DNA of 64,000 bases from an uncultured Bacteroidia bacterium (GTDB lineage Bacteria > Bacteroidota > Bacteroidia > Bacteroidales > Prolixibacteraceae). Below the pieces are notes generated by a model that ran no database searches, had not been told where the DNA came from, and was given only the letters and a program-made list of their open reading frames with translations. The DNA lies in assembly GCA_903907075.1 (NCBI GenBank), contig CAIVMQ010000063.1, forward strand, positions 1 through 64,000. Direction: 5' to 3'. How positions within the stretch are numbered: position 1 is the stretch's first letter; each line of letters opens with the position of its first letter. This document shows, piece by piece, positions 37,150 to 44,596 of this stretch. Both the position numbers and the translations under genes were made by a program.

Positions 37150-37872
37150 TTAGATCGTACTAAAATACTTCTCAGCCTCAAGAAGTTGATCGGGCTTTCC
37201 AAGATCCATCCATAAGCTAGAGTGATCGTGGTAACCGATAATTGGAGTATTCTTGGCAAGACGCAGGTAAAGTGGGATAAGAGGAAAGCTTCCAGATTCT
37301 GATATTAGTTCAAAAATCGCAGGCTCTATAAGCTGAATCCCACTAAATGCGTAAAGCGCAGATTCTTCGTAAGATCTGGAAATAATCTCTTCGCCTGTAT
37401 TACTATTTTTCCATCCAGAGAGTAATAATGCATCGTCGAAGATCAGATATCTGGATGTTTGCCGTGTACGAACAGCGAGCGTTGCCATTCCCCCCATTTG
37501 CAAGTGATATTTTCGAAAACGTTCCAAATCGATATTACTTAATACATCAACATTATAGACCAAAAAAGGTTCGTCACCTTTAAGCCATTGCGCTGCTTTT
37601 AAGATGCCTCCTCCGGTATCAAGTAATTGATCCCGTTCATCGGATATCGAAATAGAGATTCCAAAATTATGATTAGCCTCCAAAAATTGAATAATCTGTT
37701 CCCCGAAATGGTGAATATTAATTACCAATTCAGTATAACCGGCGGCACATAATTTCTCAATTGCGCGCTGCAACAAGCTCTTTCCGGCAACATCAATAAG
37801 AGCCTTAGGACATTGAGCGGTATATGGATAAAGCCTGGTACCCAAACCTGCAGCAAAAATCATAGCTTTCAT
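37150..37872 (-). CDS. MurU-like sugar-1-phosphate nucleotidyltransferase
   Basis: 240 residues, NTP-transferase fold. The N-terminal MKAMIFAAGLGTRLYP and PKALIDVAG form the nucleotide loop; LLDTGGGILKAAQ and VYNVDVLSNID supply the sugar and metal sites. It resembles MurU, which turns MurNAc-1-phosphate into UDP-MurNAc, more than RfbA or GlmU. No acyltransferase domain follows. It is the third gene of a minus-strand cluster after the AmgK-RapZ fusion and the Cys-rich microprotein, supporting an amino-sugar salvage role. Confidence 0.8.
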   Translation of the reverse strand: MKAMIFAAGLGTRLYPYTAQCPKALIDVAGKSLLQRAIEKLCAAGYTELVINIHHFGEQIIQFLEANHNFGISISISDERDQLLDTGGGILKAAQWLKGDEPFLVYNVDVLSNIDLERFRKYHLQMGGMATLAVRTRQTSRYLIFDDALLLSGWKNSNTGEEIISRSYEESALYAFSGIQLIEPAIFELISESGSFPLIPLYLRLAKNTPIIGYHDHSSLWMDLGKPDQLLEAEKYFSTI

Positions 37873-37922
37873 CTTTCAGATTATATCAGATTAATTTCAA
37901 ATAGTCGAAACCAAAAACAGAT

Positions 37923-38045
37923 TTAGATCTCTTTGGGTTTACAGACCTGCTTCTCCTTCATTCCTCTACGGCCACATTTCCTACATTCAAATTTGGCTTC
38001 ATGAGGTTTTTCGTAATCCTCTTTCTTACATCTTTTCTTTGTCAT
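37923..38045 (-). CDS. 40-residue Cys-containing microprotein
   Basis: ATG at 38045 to TAA at 37923. The product is 40 residues, very basic (about 13 Lys/Arg), with a CxxC (C21, C24) in FECRKCGRR, plus C6 and C35. Four cysteines suggest a small zinc-binding knuckle. It starts 6 bases after the AmgK-RapZ stop and ends 50 bases before the MurU-like start on the same strand, which argues that it is a real gene in the operon. Similar small Lys/Cys proteins occur in Bacteroidetes. Function unknown; RNA or protein binding is a guess. Confidence 0.6.
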   Translation of the reverse strand: MTKKRCKKEDYEKPHEAKFECRKCGRRGMKEKQVCKPKEI

Positions 38046-38051
38046 CAGAGC

Positions 38052-39479
38052 TTAAGTATCCTGTTCCCGATGGTGAATAATTGTACGTACGGGAAATTTG
38101 TCAGTTAGAAATTTTTTCATCCGTTCAGCAGCATACACCGATCTATGCTGACCTCCAGTACATCCAAAGCTAACTGCAAGGTGGGTGAATCCACGTTCAT
38201 AATATTTGTTTACACTTCGTTCAACCACTTCAAAGATGGGTTTAAGAAAATCTTCCATATCTGATTCCAGCTCGAAAAACCGAATCACCTCTTGATCTTT
38301 ACCATTGAGAGCCTTATATTCATCATACCTTCCGGGATTATTCACAGAACGACAATCAAAAACAAAGCCTCCCCCATTACCTGACTGATCTGATGGATAT
38401 CCCTTCTTATAAGAAAAACTAGTGATATCGATGGTAAAATCGGTCGATTCTGGAACCCTATAATTAAGAGATGGAGCCTCAGGCAAAGATGATAAAACAC
38501 GCATCAATTCTGGTAAATCAATTGGAATATCTACTTTTTGCAAGACCACTCTTAAATTTTTGAGAGCAAATGGGATACTTTTTAAAAAATGCTCTTTCTT
38601 CTCATAGAAACCTCTAAATCCGTAAGCTCCCATAGCCTGCATCATCCGAATAAGGACGTAGCCAAAGAAATACTCTTTGAAGATTTTTCTATCTACCGGA
38701 TGTAACGTTTCCAATGCATCGAGATAATGATCAATAAGTTCATCACGCACGTGATCCGGTATATCAGCCTTAGAATCGTACAAAAGTGAAGCCAGATCAT
38801 ACTGTAAAGCTCCGCGCCTTCCTCCTTGATAATCGATAAACCACGGTTCATTATCACGAAGCATAATGTTACGACTCTGAAAATCACGAAACATAAAGAA
38901 GTTACTTTCGGCCTGAAGCAGATAGTCGGCAAAAGCGGTAAAATCGTCCTCGAGGAGCTGTTCATTAAACGATATTTTAGCCAGCTTTAGAAAGTAATAT
39001 TTAAAATAATTCAGGTCCCACATCATCGATTGCCGATCGAAAGCGTTTCGGGGATAGCAGAAATTATAATTCAAATCCTTTCCTGCAAGGATCTGAATTT
39101 TAGGTAATTCAAGTACTACCTTGCGGTATATATCTATAATACTCGCTGAAAAACCCTCCTTTTCACGTACTGATGTCAGGAAACTAAAGAGCGTCTCATT
39201 ACCCAAATCTTCCTGGAGGTATACGCAAAGGGATGGATTATAGTCATAAATCTGCGGTACATTAATCCCATTTAAACGGAAATGTTTTGAGAACTCCACG
39301 AAAGCATCGTTCTCTTTAACGTCCTCATTCCAGGTACCAATAGCCATATTATTGGGGCTCGTAAGGCGCAGGTATTCGCGATACGATCCCGATGGAGCTA
39401 AGTTCTCCAGGGTAATATGGTCCTCTTTAAATCTGTTTTTATAAAGTTCGATAATTGCTTGCTGAATTTTCTTTTTCAA
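38052..39479 (-). CDS. AmgK-like amino-sugar kinase fused to a RapZ C-terminal domain
   Basis: 475 residues. The N-terminal 330 or so residues form an aminoglycoside-phosphotransferase-type kinase: Brenner motif with D199 and N204 (FRDFQSRNIM), metal Asp D216 (FIDYQGG), then QYDLASLLYDSKADI, close to the matching part of AmgK (MurNAc/GlcNAc anomeric kinase). Residues about 350-475 are a RapZ C-terminal domain: FSYKKGYP, FVFDCRSVNNPG and GCTGGQHRSV. In E. coli this domain binds glucosamine-6-phosphate. The RapZ P-loop ATPase half is absent. TTG start: an in-frame TAA lies six codons upstream, with no ATG before residue 45. It heads the cluster with the microprotein and MurU-like genes. Confidence 0.9.
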   Translation of the reverse strand: MKKKIQQAIIELYKNRFKEDHITLENLAPSGSYREYLRLTSPNNMAIGTWNEDVKENDAFVEFSKHFRLNGINVPQIYDYNPSLCVYLQEDLGNETLFSFLTSVREKEGFSASIIDIYRKVVLELPKIQILAGKDLNYNFCYPRNAFDRQSMMWDLNYFKYYFLKLAKISFNEQLLEDDFTAFADYLLQAESNFFMFRDFQSRNIMLRDNEPWFIDYQGGRRGALQYDLASLLYDSKADIPDHVRDELIDHYLDALETLHPVDRKIFKEYFFGYVLIRMMQAMGAYGFRGFYEKKEHFLKSIPFALKNLRVVLQKVDIPIDLPELMRVLSSLPEAPSLNYRVPESTDFTIDITSFSYKKGYPSDQSGNGGGFVFDCRSVNNPGRYDEYKALNGKDQEVIRFFELESDMEDFLKPIFEVVERSVNKYYERGFTHLAVSFGCTGGQHRSVYAAERMKKFLTDKFPVRTIIHHREQDT

Positions 39480-39577
39480 TAGGATTTTTTAATTTATTGA
39501 TGTACAAATATAAACCAGCTGCTCCGAATAATAAAATACCAATTACTGAAAAATCAATTAAATAAATAGATCAATAC

Positions 39578-39609
39578 AAAAAAAGCTGTTCCTGGTGAGG
39601 AACAGCTTT
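39578..39609 (-). terminator. Intrinsic terminator of the rpsF-rpsR-rplI operon
   Basis: On the minus strand a perfect 12-base-pair stem (39609-39598 with 39593-39582) and a CACC loop, ending in a T-tract. It lies 48 bases after the rplI stop. Confidence 0.85.
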
Positions 39610-39656
39610 AAATCTATTTTAAAATGCAGAAAAGTTAAATCTAACTTATCAACTGA

Positions 39657-40103
39657 TTATTCGGCGATGACTTCGAACTCGAAATCGACAACCACTTCGC
39701 GGTGAAATTTCACTTTTGCTGAGTGTGTACCAATCTCTTTAATCGCATCTTCCTTAATAATAATTTGTTTGCGATCAACATCGAAGCCTTTCTCTTTTAG
39801 TGCTTCAGCGACCTGAATGTTATTAACCGAACCAAAGATCTTACCGGTAGTGCTGGTTTTAGCACCGATAGTAATGGTAATTGTCTTAAGCTTTTCAGCC
39901 AGGATCAATGCCTCATCTTTTAGTTTGGCCTCTTTATGGGCGCGTTGTTTTTGATTTTCGGCAAGCACTTTCTTTGCAGAAGAGGTGGCTAAAACCGCTA
40001 ATCGCTGGGGGATCAAGTAATTACGTGCGTAACCGTCTTTAACAATAACACTATCGTCTTTGCTACCCAGATTTGTTACGTCTTGAAGAAGAATGATATT
40101 CAT
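39657..40103 (-). CDS. rplI: Ribosomal protein L9
   Basis: 148 residues. The N-terminal MNIILLQDVTNLGSKDD and GYARNYLIPQRLA are the L9 signature, joined by a long helix to the C-terminal domain. It is the third gene of the usual rpsF-rpsR-rplI operon, 18 bases after rpsR, followed by a strong terminator. Confidence 0.97.
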   Translation of the reverse strand: MNIILLQDVTNLGSKDDSVIVKDGYARNYLIPQRLAVLATSSAKKVLAENQKQRAHKEAKLKDEALILAEKLKTITITIGAKTSTTGKIFGSVNNIQVAEALKEKGFDVDRKQIIIKEDAIKEIGTHSAKVKFHREVVVDFEFEVIAE

Positions 40104-40121
40104 TTTTGTATCTCCTAATTA

Positions 40122-40391
40122 TTATTTCATCAAATCTGTTACATAAGGCAGCAACGCAATCATTCTGGAGCGTTTAACAGCCTGCGATACTTTACGCTGA
40201 TACTTCAAAGAAGTACCGGTAAGACGGCGTGGCAAGATTTTACCCTGCTCGTTCAAAAATTTCTTAAGAAATTCAGGATCCTTATAATCGATATAACGGA
40301 TTCCTGATTTCTTGAAACGGCAATACTTTTTCTTCTTTACCTCTACCGATGGCGGTGTAAGGTATCTGATTTCGCTTGAATTGGTGGTCAT
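40122..40391 (-). CDS. rpsR: Ribosomal protein S18
   Basis: 89 residues. [15 protein letters not shown] and [17 protein letters not shown] match S18, which binds S6 in the 30S platform. The gene lies 2 bases after rpsF and 18 before rplI. Confidence 0.97.
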   Translation of the reverse strand: MTTNSSEIRYLTPPSVEVKKKKYCRFKKSGIRYIDYKDPEFLKKFLNEQGKILPRRLTGTSLKYQRKVSQAVKRSRMIALLPYVTDLMK

Positions 40392-40393
40392 GA

Positions 40394-40747
40394 CTAGTTC
40401 TCCTTTTGAGTTTTTGCACTTACCTTCTTTTGTCTCTTCGCACTGTACTCAGCGGCATATTTATCCAATTTCAATGTAATGAAACGGATGATACGTTCGT
40501 CACGACGGTACTCGGTTTCAAGTTTACCTATGAAAGCCGGATCAGCCTTAAATTCGAGAAGATGATAAAATCCTGTCGATTTTTTTTGAATGGGGTAGGC
40601 TAATTTCTTTAGACCCCAATGTTCTTCATGGATAAGTTCGCTGCCACTGGCTACAATCAAATCCTTGAACTTTCCTACCGCTTCCTTTATCTGAGCTTCA
40701 GATAAAACGGGAGTAGCAATGAAAACGGTTTCGTACTGGTTCAACAT
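40394..40747 (-). CDS. rpsF: Ribosomal protein S6
   Basis: 117 residues. [17 protein letters not shown], the central [11 protein letters not shown] and a charged tail fit S6. It is the first gene of the rpsF-rpsR-rplI operon, driven by a clear Bacteroidetes promoter at 40796-40826. I could not identify the S6:S18-binding leader motif known in other phyla. Confidence 0.96.
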   Translation of the reverse strand: MLNQYETVFIATPVLSEAQIKEAVGKFKDLIVASGSELIHEEHWGLKKLAYPIQKKSTGFYHLLEFKADPAFIGKLETEYRRDERIIRFITLKLDKYAAEYSAKRQKKVSAKTQKEN

Positions 40748-40795
40748 ACGTTATAGATTTTACATTAAACAATGCTCATTTATTAATGAGTGGCG

Positions 40796-40826
40796 CAAAA
40801 GTAGTAAGATTTTAGTTCATTACAAA
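40796..40826 (-). promoter_or_regulatory. Promoter of the rpsF-rpsR-rplI operon
   Basis: On the minus strand TTTG (40826-40823) is followed after exactly 19 bases by TACTTTTG (40803-40796). This is a full match to the Bacteroidetes housekeeping promoter TTTG-N19-TAnnTTTG. It lies 48 bases before the rpsF ATG. Confidence 0.75.
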
Positions 40827-41026
40827 CTCCTGACGATGAAATATCAGATTATTTTACCCCCCCTAATTGCCTCATGGAGAATGATTAATATGATTTTACT
40901 ACCAAGATAAGACTTTTTATTCCAATTTGAACCTTTGTTTTATCCATATTCAGCTCTTGCAAATAGGCATATTAAACCCAGCAAAACCTTATCTTTAAAC
41001 CCAATAACAATCAATTAGTAAAATGC

Positions 41027-41058
41027 AAAAAGAGCCAACCTTTAAGTTGACTCTTTTT
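41027..41058. terminator. Orphan hairpin with U-tract in both directions
   Basis: Left arm 41027-41039 pairs with 41046-41058 (13 positions, one mismatch) around a 6-base loop. A5 and T5 tails make it a potential terminator on both strands. No annotated gene ends here: rpsF starts 280 bases away on one side and tdh starts 440 bases away on the other. Confidence 0.65.
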
Positions 41059-41500
41059 ATTGTTTAGAAGTAGTTTAGTTTAGAAAATTATAGTCTTAGT
41101 AAAAGAACAATAAATCTTCATTTTTTCATATAAGCGATCGCTAAAGTACACGTTTAAATGAGAAATTGTTAATTTTTGTAACGCTAACCAAAAAAAATGT
41201 TAATAAAGTTGCCACTAACAATTTTTTATTGTTTTGAAATCCAATTAATTAAACTGCAAAAGATAAAAAAATGTTTTACAACATGTTCTTAATCTTCCAA
41301 ATATTAAAATCAAAAATTACGATTTAATTCTTTACCATGTAAATTTAAATGTCATAAAATCAAATACTTAAACAGGTCATTAAAATAGCCCAATCTTAAT
41401 TAAGACTTTATAGCCCAAAACTACACTGATAATGACTTTCGTTAGGATTGTTTACTAAAAAATATGGTTACTTTACTTTGTATCTACTAATACTTTGAAT

Positions 41501-42532
41501 ATGAAGGCAATCAGAAAGTCAATACCCACAAAAGGGCTCTGGCTAGAAGAGATCCCGATCCCTGTTCCGGGTGCCAACGAGGTTCTTATAAAAATTTCTA
41601 AATCAGCCATCTGCGGTACAGATCTCCATATCTATAAATGGGATGCTTGGGCCCAAAAGACAATACAGACCCCCATGACTATCGGACACGAATATGTGGG
41701 AGTTGTTGTCGGCCTAGGAAATGAAGTGACCAAGATAACTCTTGGTGAGCGGGTAACTGTTGAAGGGCATATTGCATGTGGATTTTGCCGGAATTGCCGC
41801 AGAGGCAGGAGACATATTTGTGATCATACAATAGGGATAGGTGTCAATCGTGACGGCGGTTTTGCACAATACATATCAGTTCCTGCAGAAAATGTACTCT
41901 ATATCGATGAGCGGATTCCTGACGATATCGTATCCATTATGGATCCATTGGGAAATGCAACCCATACAGCCCTCTCATTTCCGTTAATCGGAGAGGATGT
42001 ATTAATTACTGGGGCAGGCGGACCAATAGGGTGTATGGCAATCGCAATTTGTAAATTTGTTGGAGCTCGCAATGTCATTGGCTCTGAGATGGTTCCCTAT
42101 CGCAGAGAACTTGCCCGCAAAATGGGGGCTACCTTCGTGATTGATCCAGCCACCGAAAGTCTTTCGGAGGCAATTAAAAAGGTGGGAATGGTGGCAGGTT
42201 TTGATATTGGGCTGGAGGTTTCTGGATCCCCCGTGGCCTTCGCTTCAATGATCAAGCACATGTACAACGGAGGGAAAATATCGTTATTAGGAATACTCCC
42301 CGATTCGACTCAGATCGAGTGGGATAAGGTTATTTTTAAAGGATTAACCTTAAAGGGGATCTATGGACGCGAAATGTACGAAACGTGGTATAAAATGGAA
42401 AAAATGCTCCTGTCAGGACTCGATATCTCTCGGGTGATCACACACCGTTTTCACTATTCTCAATTCCAGGAAGCCTTTGATATAATGGAATCCGGAGATT
42501 GTGGAAAAATAATACTAGAGTGGGAAGATTAA
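41501..42532 (+). CDS. tdh: L-threonine 3-dehydrogenase
   Basis: 343 residues from the ATG at 41501 (a TTG two codons upstream is less likely). Near-collinear with E. coli Tdh: catalytic zinc C38, H63 and E64 (GHEYVG), structural zinc C93, C96, C99 and C107, and KGIYGREMYETWYKM. It oxidises threonine to 2-amino-3-ketobutyrate with NAD. The glycine loop reads GAGGPIG (171-177), one Gly longer than GAGPIG in the E. coli enzyme. The usual partner kbl is not adjacent. Confidence 0.94.
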   Translation: MKAIRKSIPTKGLWLEEIPIPVPGANEVLIKISKSAICGTDLHIYKWDAWAQKTIQTPMTIGHEYVGVVVGLGNEVTKITLGERVTVEGHIACGFCRNCRRGRRHICDHTIGIGVNRDGGFAQYISVPAENVLYIDERIPDDIVSIMDPLGNATHTALSFPLIGEDVLITGAGGPIGCMAIAICKFVGARNVIGSEMVPYRRELARKMGATFVIDPATESLSEAIKKVGMVAGFDIGLEVSGSPVAFASMIKHMYNGGKISLLGILPDSTQIEWDKVIFKGLTLKGIYGREMYETWYKMEKMLLSGLDISRVITHRFHYSQFQEAFDIMESGDCGKIILEWED

Positions 42533-42573
42533 CAATAATGATCCACGATGTTCAATCGGCGCTCCATTTTAAT

Positions 42574-42581
42574 TACATTTG
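42574..42581 (+). promoter_or_regulatory. -7 element of the tRNA-Thr gene
   Basis: TACATTTG matches the Bacteroidetes -7 element and ends 12 bases before the tRNA 5-prime end. The -33 element is poor. Confidence 0.4.
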
Positions 42582-42593
42582 CAGAAGCTAATT

Positions 42594-42666
42594 GCCACTT
42601 TAGCTCAGTTGGTAGAGCAGCTCATTCGTAATGAGCAGGTCGTGGGTTCGAGTCCCATTAGTGGCT
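42594..42666 (+). tRNA. tRNA-Thr (CGT anticodon)
   Basis: 73 bases fold as a standard cloverleaf: acceptor GCCACTT with TAGTGGC, D arm GCTC...GAGC, anticodon arm GCTCA-TTCGTAA-TGAGC (anticodon CGT), 5-base variable loop, and T arm GTGGG-TTCGAGT-CCCAT. The last acceptor pair (7-66) is T-T. CCA is not encoded. It reads threonine codon ACG. No att-like repeat or integrase is nearby. Confidence 0.95.
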
Positions 42667-42751
42667 CATATTAAAAAGTCCGTTGTTAGTCGTTTGCAAT
42701 AATTTGATCTGGTTAATTCGTTGTACAGTTTAAACCCTAAAATTAAATTAG

Positions 42752-43369
42752 ATGGAAACTTTAAAGCCCGAGATTCAGAAAACAGCCCACAATGATTTAG
42801 TGCAATTAATATTGTCCCTAAAGATTCAGCGCCTTCTCTCACTAGCCGGCGGAATAGGTGTTGCTGCAATATTTTTACCCTACACCTACAATATCTCCCC
42901 TCTTGAGGCAGCAATTGAGCCCGATTTTTGGCGTCTAGCAGCACCGGCATTACTTCCGTTATTTGTTTTTATATTATCGCTGCGCTGGCTTTTCATAGGG
43001 ATCCTCTCTGCACCAGAACGGGTAATCGCCTACATTGCAGCTTCGGCAAGTGTTGCAACTACCTTGTATGTCTATATTATGGGTATTGGATTACCTGATT
43101 CGATAATGTCATGGCTCGGCTATATTCTGCCATTTACAACTCTTGTCATTGCCATTTTCATCGTTATACGAACTCGTAAAAATGGTGCTTTTTCCTCTTC
43201 CAGACCCATTATGATGCTGCAATTTGCCTACCTTGTAAATGCCCTCTTATGTTTATGTGCCTTTTACGATGAGTTGCAGATTGGGGGATGGTTAACTCTT
43301 GGAACAGTTATCTTTTATAGTATTCAGATTAGTCTGGTTAATTGCAATAAAAATAACCACTTAATCTAA
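42752..43369 (+). CDS. Multi-pass membrane protein of unknown function
   Basis: 205 residues. After a polar N-terminus, hydrophobic segments at about 28-45, 62-85, 90-112, 118-140, 150-172 and 178-196 suggest six membrane helices. It has no recognisable motif. It lies 85 bases after the tRNA gene. Confidence 0.7.
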   Translation: METLKPEIQKTAHNDLVQLILSLKIQRLLSLAGGIGVAAIFLPYTYNISPLEAAIEPDFWRLAAPALLPLFVFILSLRWLFIGILSAPERVIAYIAASASVATTLYVYIMGIGLPDSIMSWLGYILPFTTLVIAIFIVIRTRKNGAFSSSRPIMMLQFAYLVNALLCLCAFYDELQIGGWLTLGTVIFYSIQISLVNCNKNNHLI

Positions 43370-43415
43370 AAAAAATTAAAAAAGTAATTTGATATTAGTT
43401 AAGAGATCATCGTAT

Positions 43416-43446
43416 TTTTCCTACCCCACCCAAAATGGTATCTTTG
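43416..43446 (+). promoter_or_regulatory. Promoter for the FAD oxidoreductase gene
   Basis: TTTT at 43416-43419, 19 bases, then TATCTTTG at 43439-43446: a good Bacteroidetes -33/-7 pair, 44 bases before the ATG at 43491. Confidence 0.5.
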
Positions 43447-43490
43447 AGCGCAAAATAAGGATTGGTTTCATTTCTGCAGAATAAATTTCC

Positions 43491-44558
43491 ATGAAGAAGA
43501 TTGATTTTCTAATTATAGGTCAAGGGTTGGCAGGCTCTTTATTAGGTTGGGAGCTTATACAACGTGGATTCTCAGTGGTAATTGTAGATCATGGAATGGA
43601 GAATGCTTCTAAGGTTGCTGCCGGTTTGATTAATCCAATCACAGGTATGCGCTTTGTAAAATCAGATGATGTAGATACCCTCCTTCCTGCCGCACGAAAT
43701 TGTTATAGGCGCCTCGAAGCTCATTTCCACCAATCGTTCTTTTTTGAAAAGCCGATGGTTCGAATTCTCAAGGGTGAAACAGAAGTCGAATGGGCTAAAA
43801 AGCGGCTTAAGAATCGAGATTATGAGACCTATATAGCTCATTTAGAGACGCGCGAAAATCAGATTGAGCCTCTTACCTCACCATTTGGATATTTAGAGCA
43901 GCGTCAAACCGGGTATCTTTTAACAAGGCCATTATTAAATGCCCTTCTCGAATACTTTATTAGTCGCCAAAGTTACCTGGAATCTGATTTTAACTATCAC
44001 GAAATTGAACTTGAACCGCACTTGAAATGGAAAGATTTTAATCCTGGTCAGGTTATTTTCTGTGAAGGTTATCGGGCTACTCAAAATCCCTGGTTTTCGT
44101 GGCTTCCGTTTCAGCCTGTCAAGGGGGAAATATTAACCCTTCAGCACGAGACCACCCTACCGGATATGATTCTGAATTATGGGAACTGGCTTATCCCCTT
44201 AGGGTCTAATCAAATCAAGATTGGAGCAACTTACGACCGCGAGCACCTCAATACTGAAGTAACCCAGGAGGCAAAAGATGAGCTACTCCTTAAACTTGGT
44301 CAACTCTCACCAGGACTTGCAAATGCTTCCGTGATCAAACATGAGGCGAATGTCAGGCCTGGTACACTAGATAGGAATCCCTTTATTGGTCGTCATCCAA
44401 ACTTTCCTGAGCTAATGATCTTCAATGGCTTTGGTTCAAAAGGGAGCCTCCAAATACCATGGTATAGTTGTCATTTTGCAGATCATTTACTTAACGACTC
44501 ATCGTTGATTCGAACATGCAATATTCACCGATACGCTAAAACGTACCTAACGACCTGA
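43491..44558 (+). CDS. FAD-dependent oxidoreductase (DAO family)
   Basis: 355 residues. FAD-binding GQGLAGSLLGWELIQRG at 9-25, followed by the VVIVDHG strand end. The DAO fold continues with KVAAGLINPITG and, near the C-terminus, RPGTLDRNPFIGRHP, the second FAD-contact region. It resembles glycine/D-amino-acid oxidases and the oxidase half of MnmC, but the substrate is not clear. It is monocistronic. Confidence 0.85.
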   Translation: MKKIDFLIIGQGLAGSLLGWELIQRGFSVVIVDHGMENASKVAAGLINPITGMRFVKSDDVDTLLPAARNCYRRLEAHFHQSFFFEKPMVRILKGETEVEWAKKRLKNRDYETYIAHLETRENQIEPLTSPFGYLEQRQTGYLLTRPLLNALLEYFISRQSYLESDFNYHEIELEPHLKWKDFNPGQVIFCEGYRATQNPWFSWLPFQPVKGEILTLQHETTLPDMILNYGNWLIPLGSNQIKIGATYDREHLNTEVTQEAKDELLLKLGQLSPGLANASVIKHEANVRPGTLDRNPFIGRHPNFPELMIFNGFGSKGSLQIPWYSCHFADHLLNDSSLIRTCNIHRYAKTYLTT

Positions 44559-44596
44559 AATTTTAGATTTTTTTGGAATTTAGCTCCTATTTGTTT

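Larger units (their letters stand above)
40748..41494. other. 747-base intergenic region, promoter and possible small transcript
   Basis: The longest gap in the window. It holds the rpsF promoter (40796-40826), an orphan U-tailed hairpin (41027-41058) that works in both directions, and a 10-base palindrome AGCGATCGCT at 41133-41142. On the minus strand a 13-codon frame lies at about 41108-41067, just before the hairpin. The remaining 350 bases toward tdh are very AT-rich with no gene seen. Confidence 0.5.

Noticed and set aside
41133-41142. AGCGATCGCT palindrome as an attachment or operator site by itself
   Set aside because: It is only 10 bases, single in this region and has no supporting second copy; it is mentioned only as part of the possible small transcript.
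42594-42666. tRNA-Thr as an integration site of a mobile element
   Set aside because: There is no integrase gene and no repeat of the tRNA 3-prime end was noticed nearby; the neighbours look like core genes.
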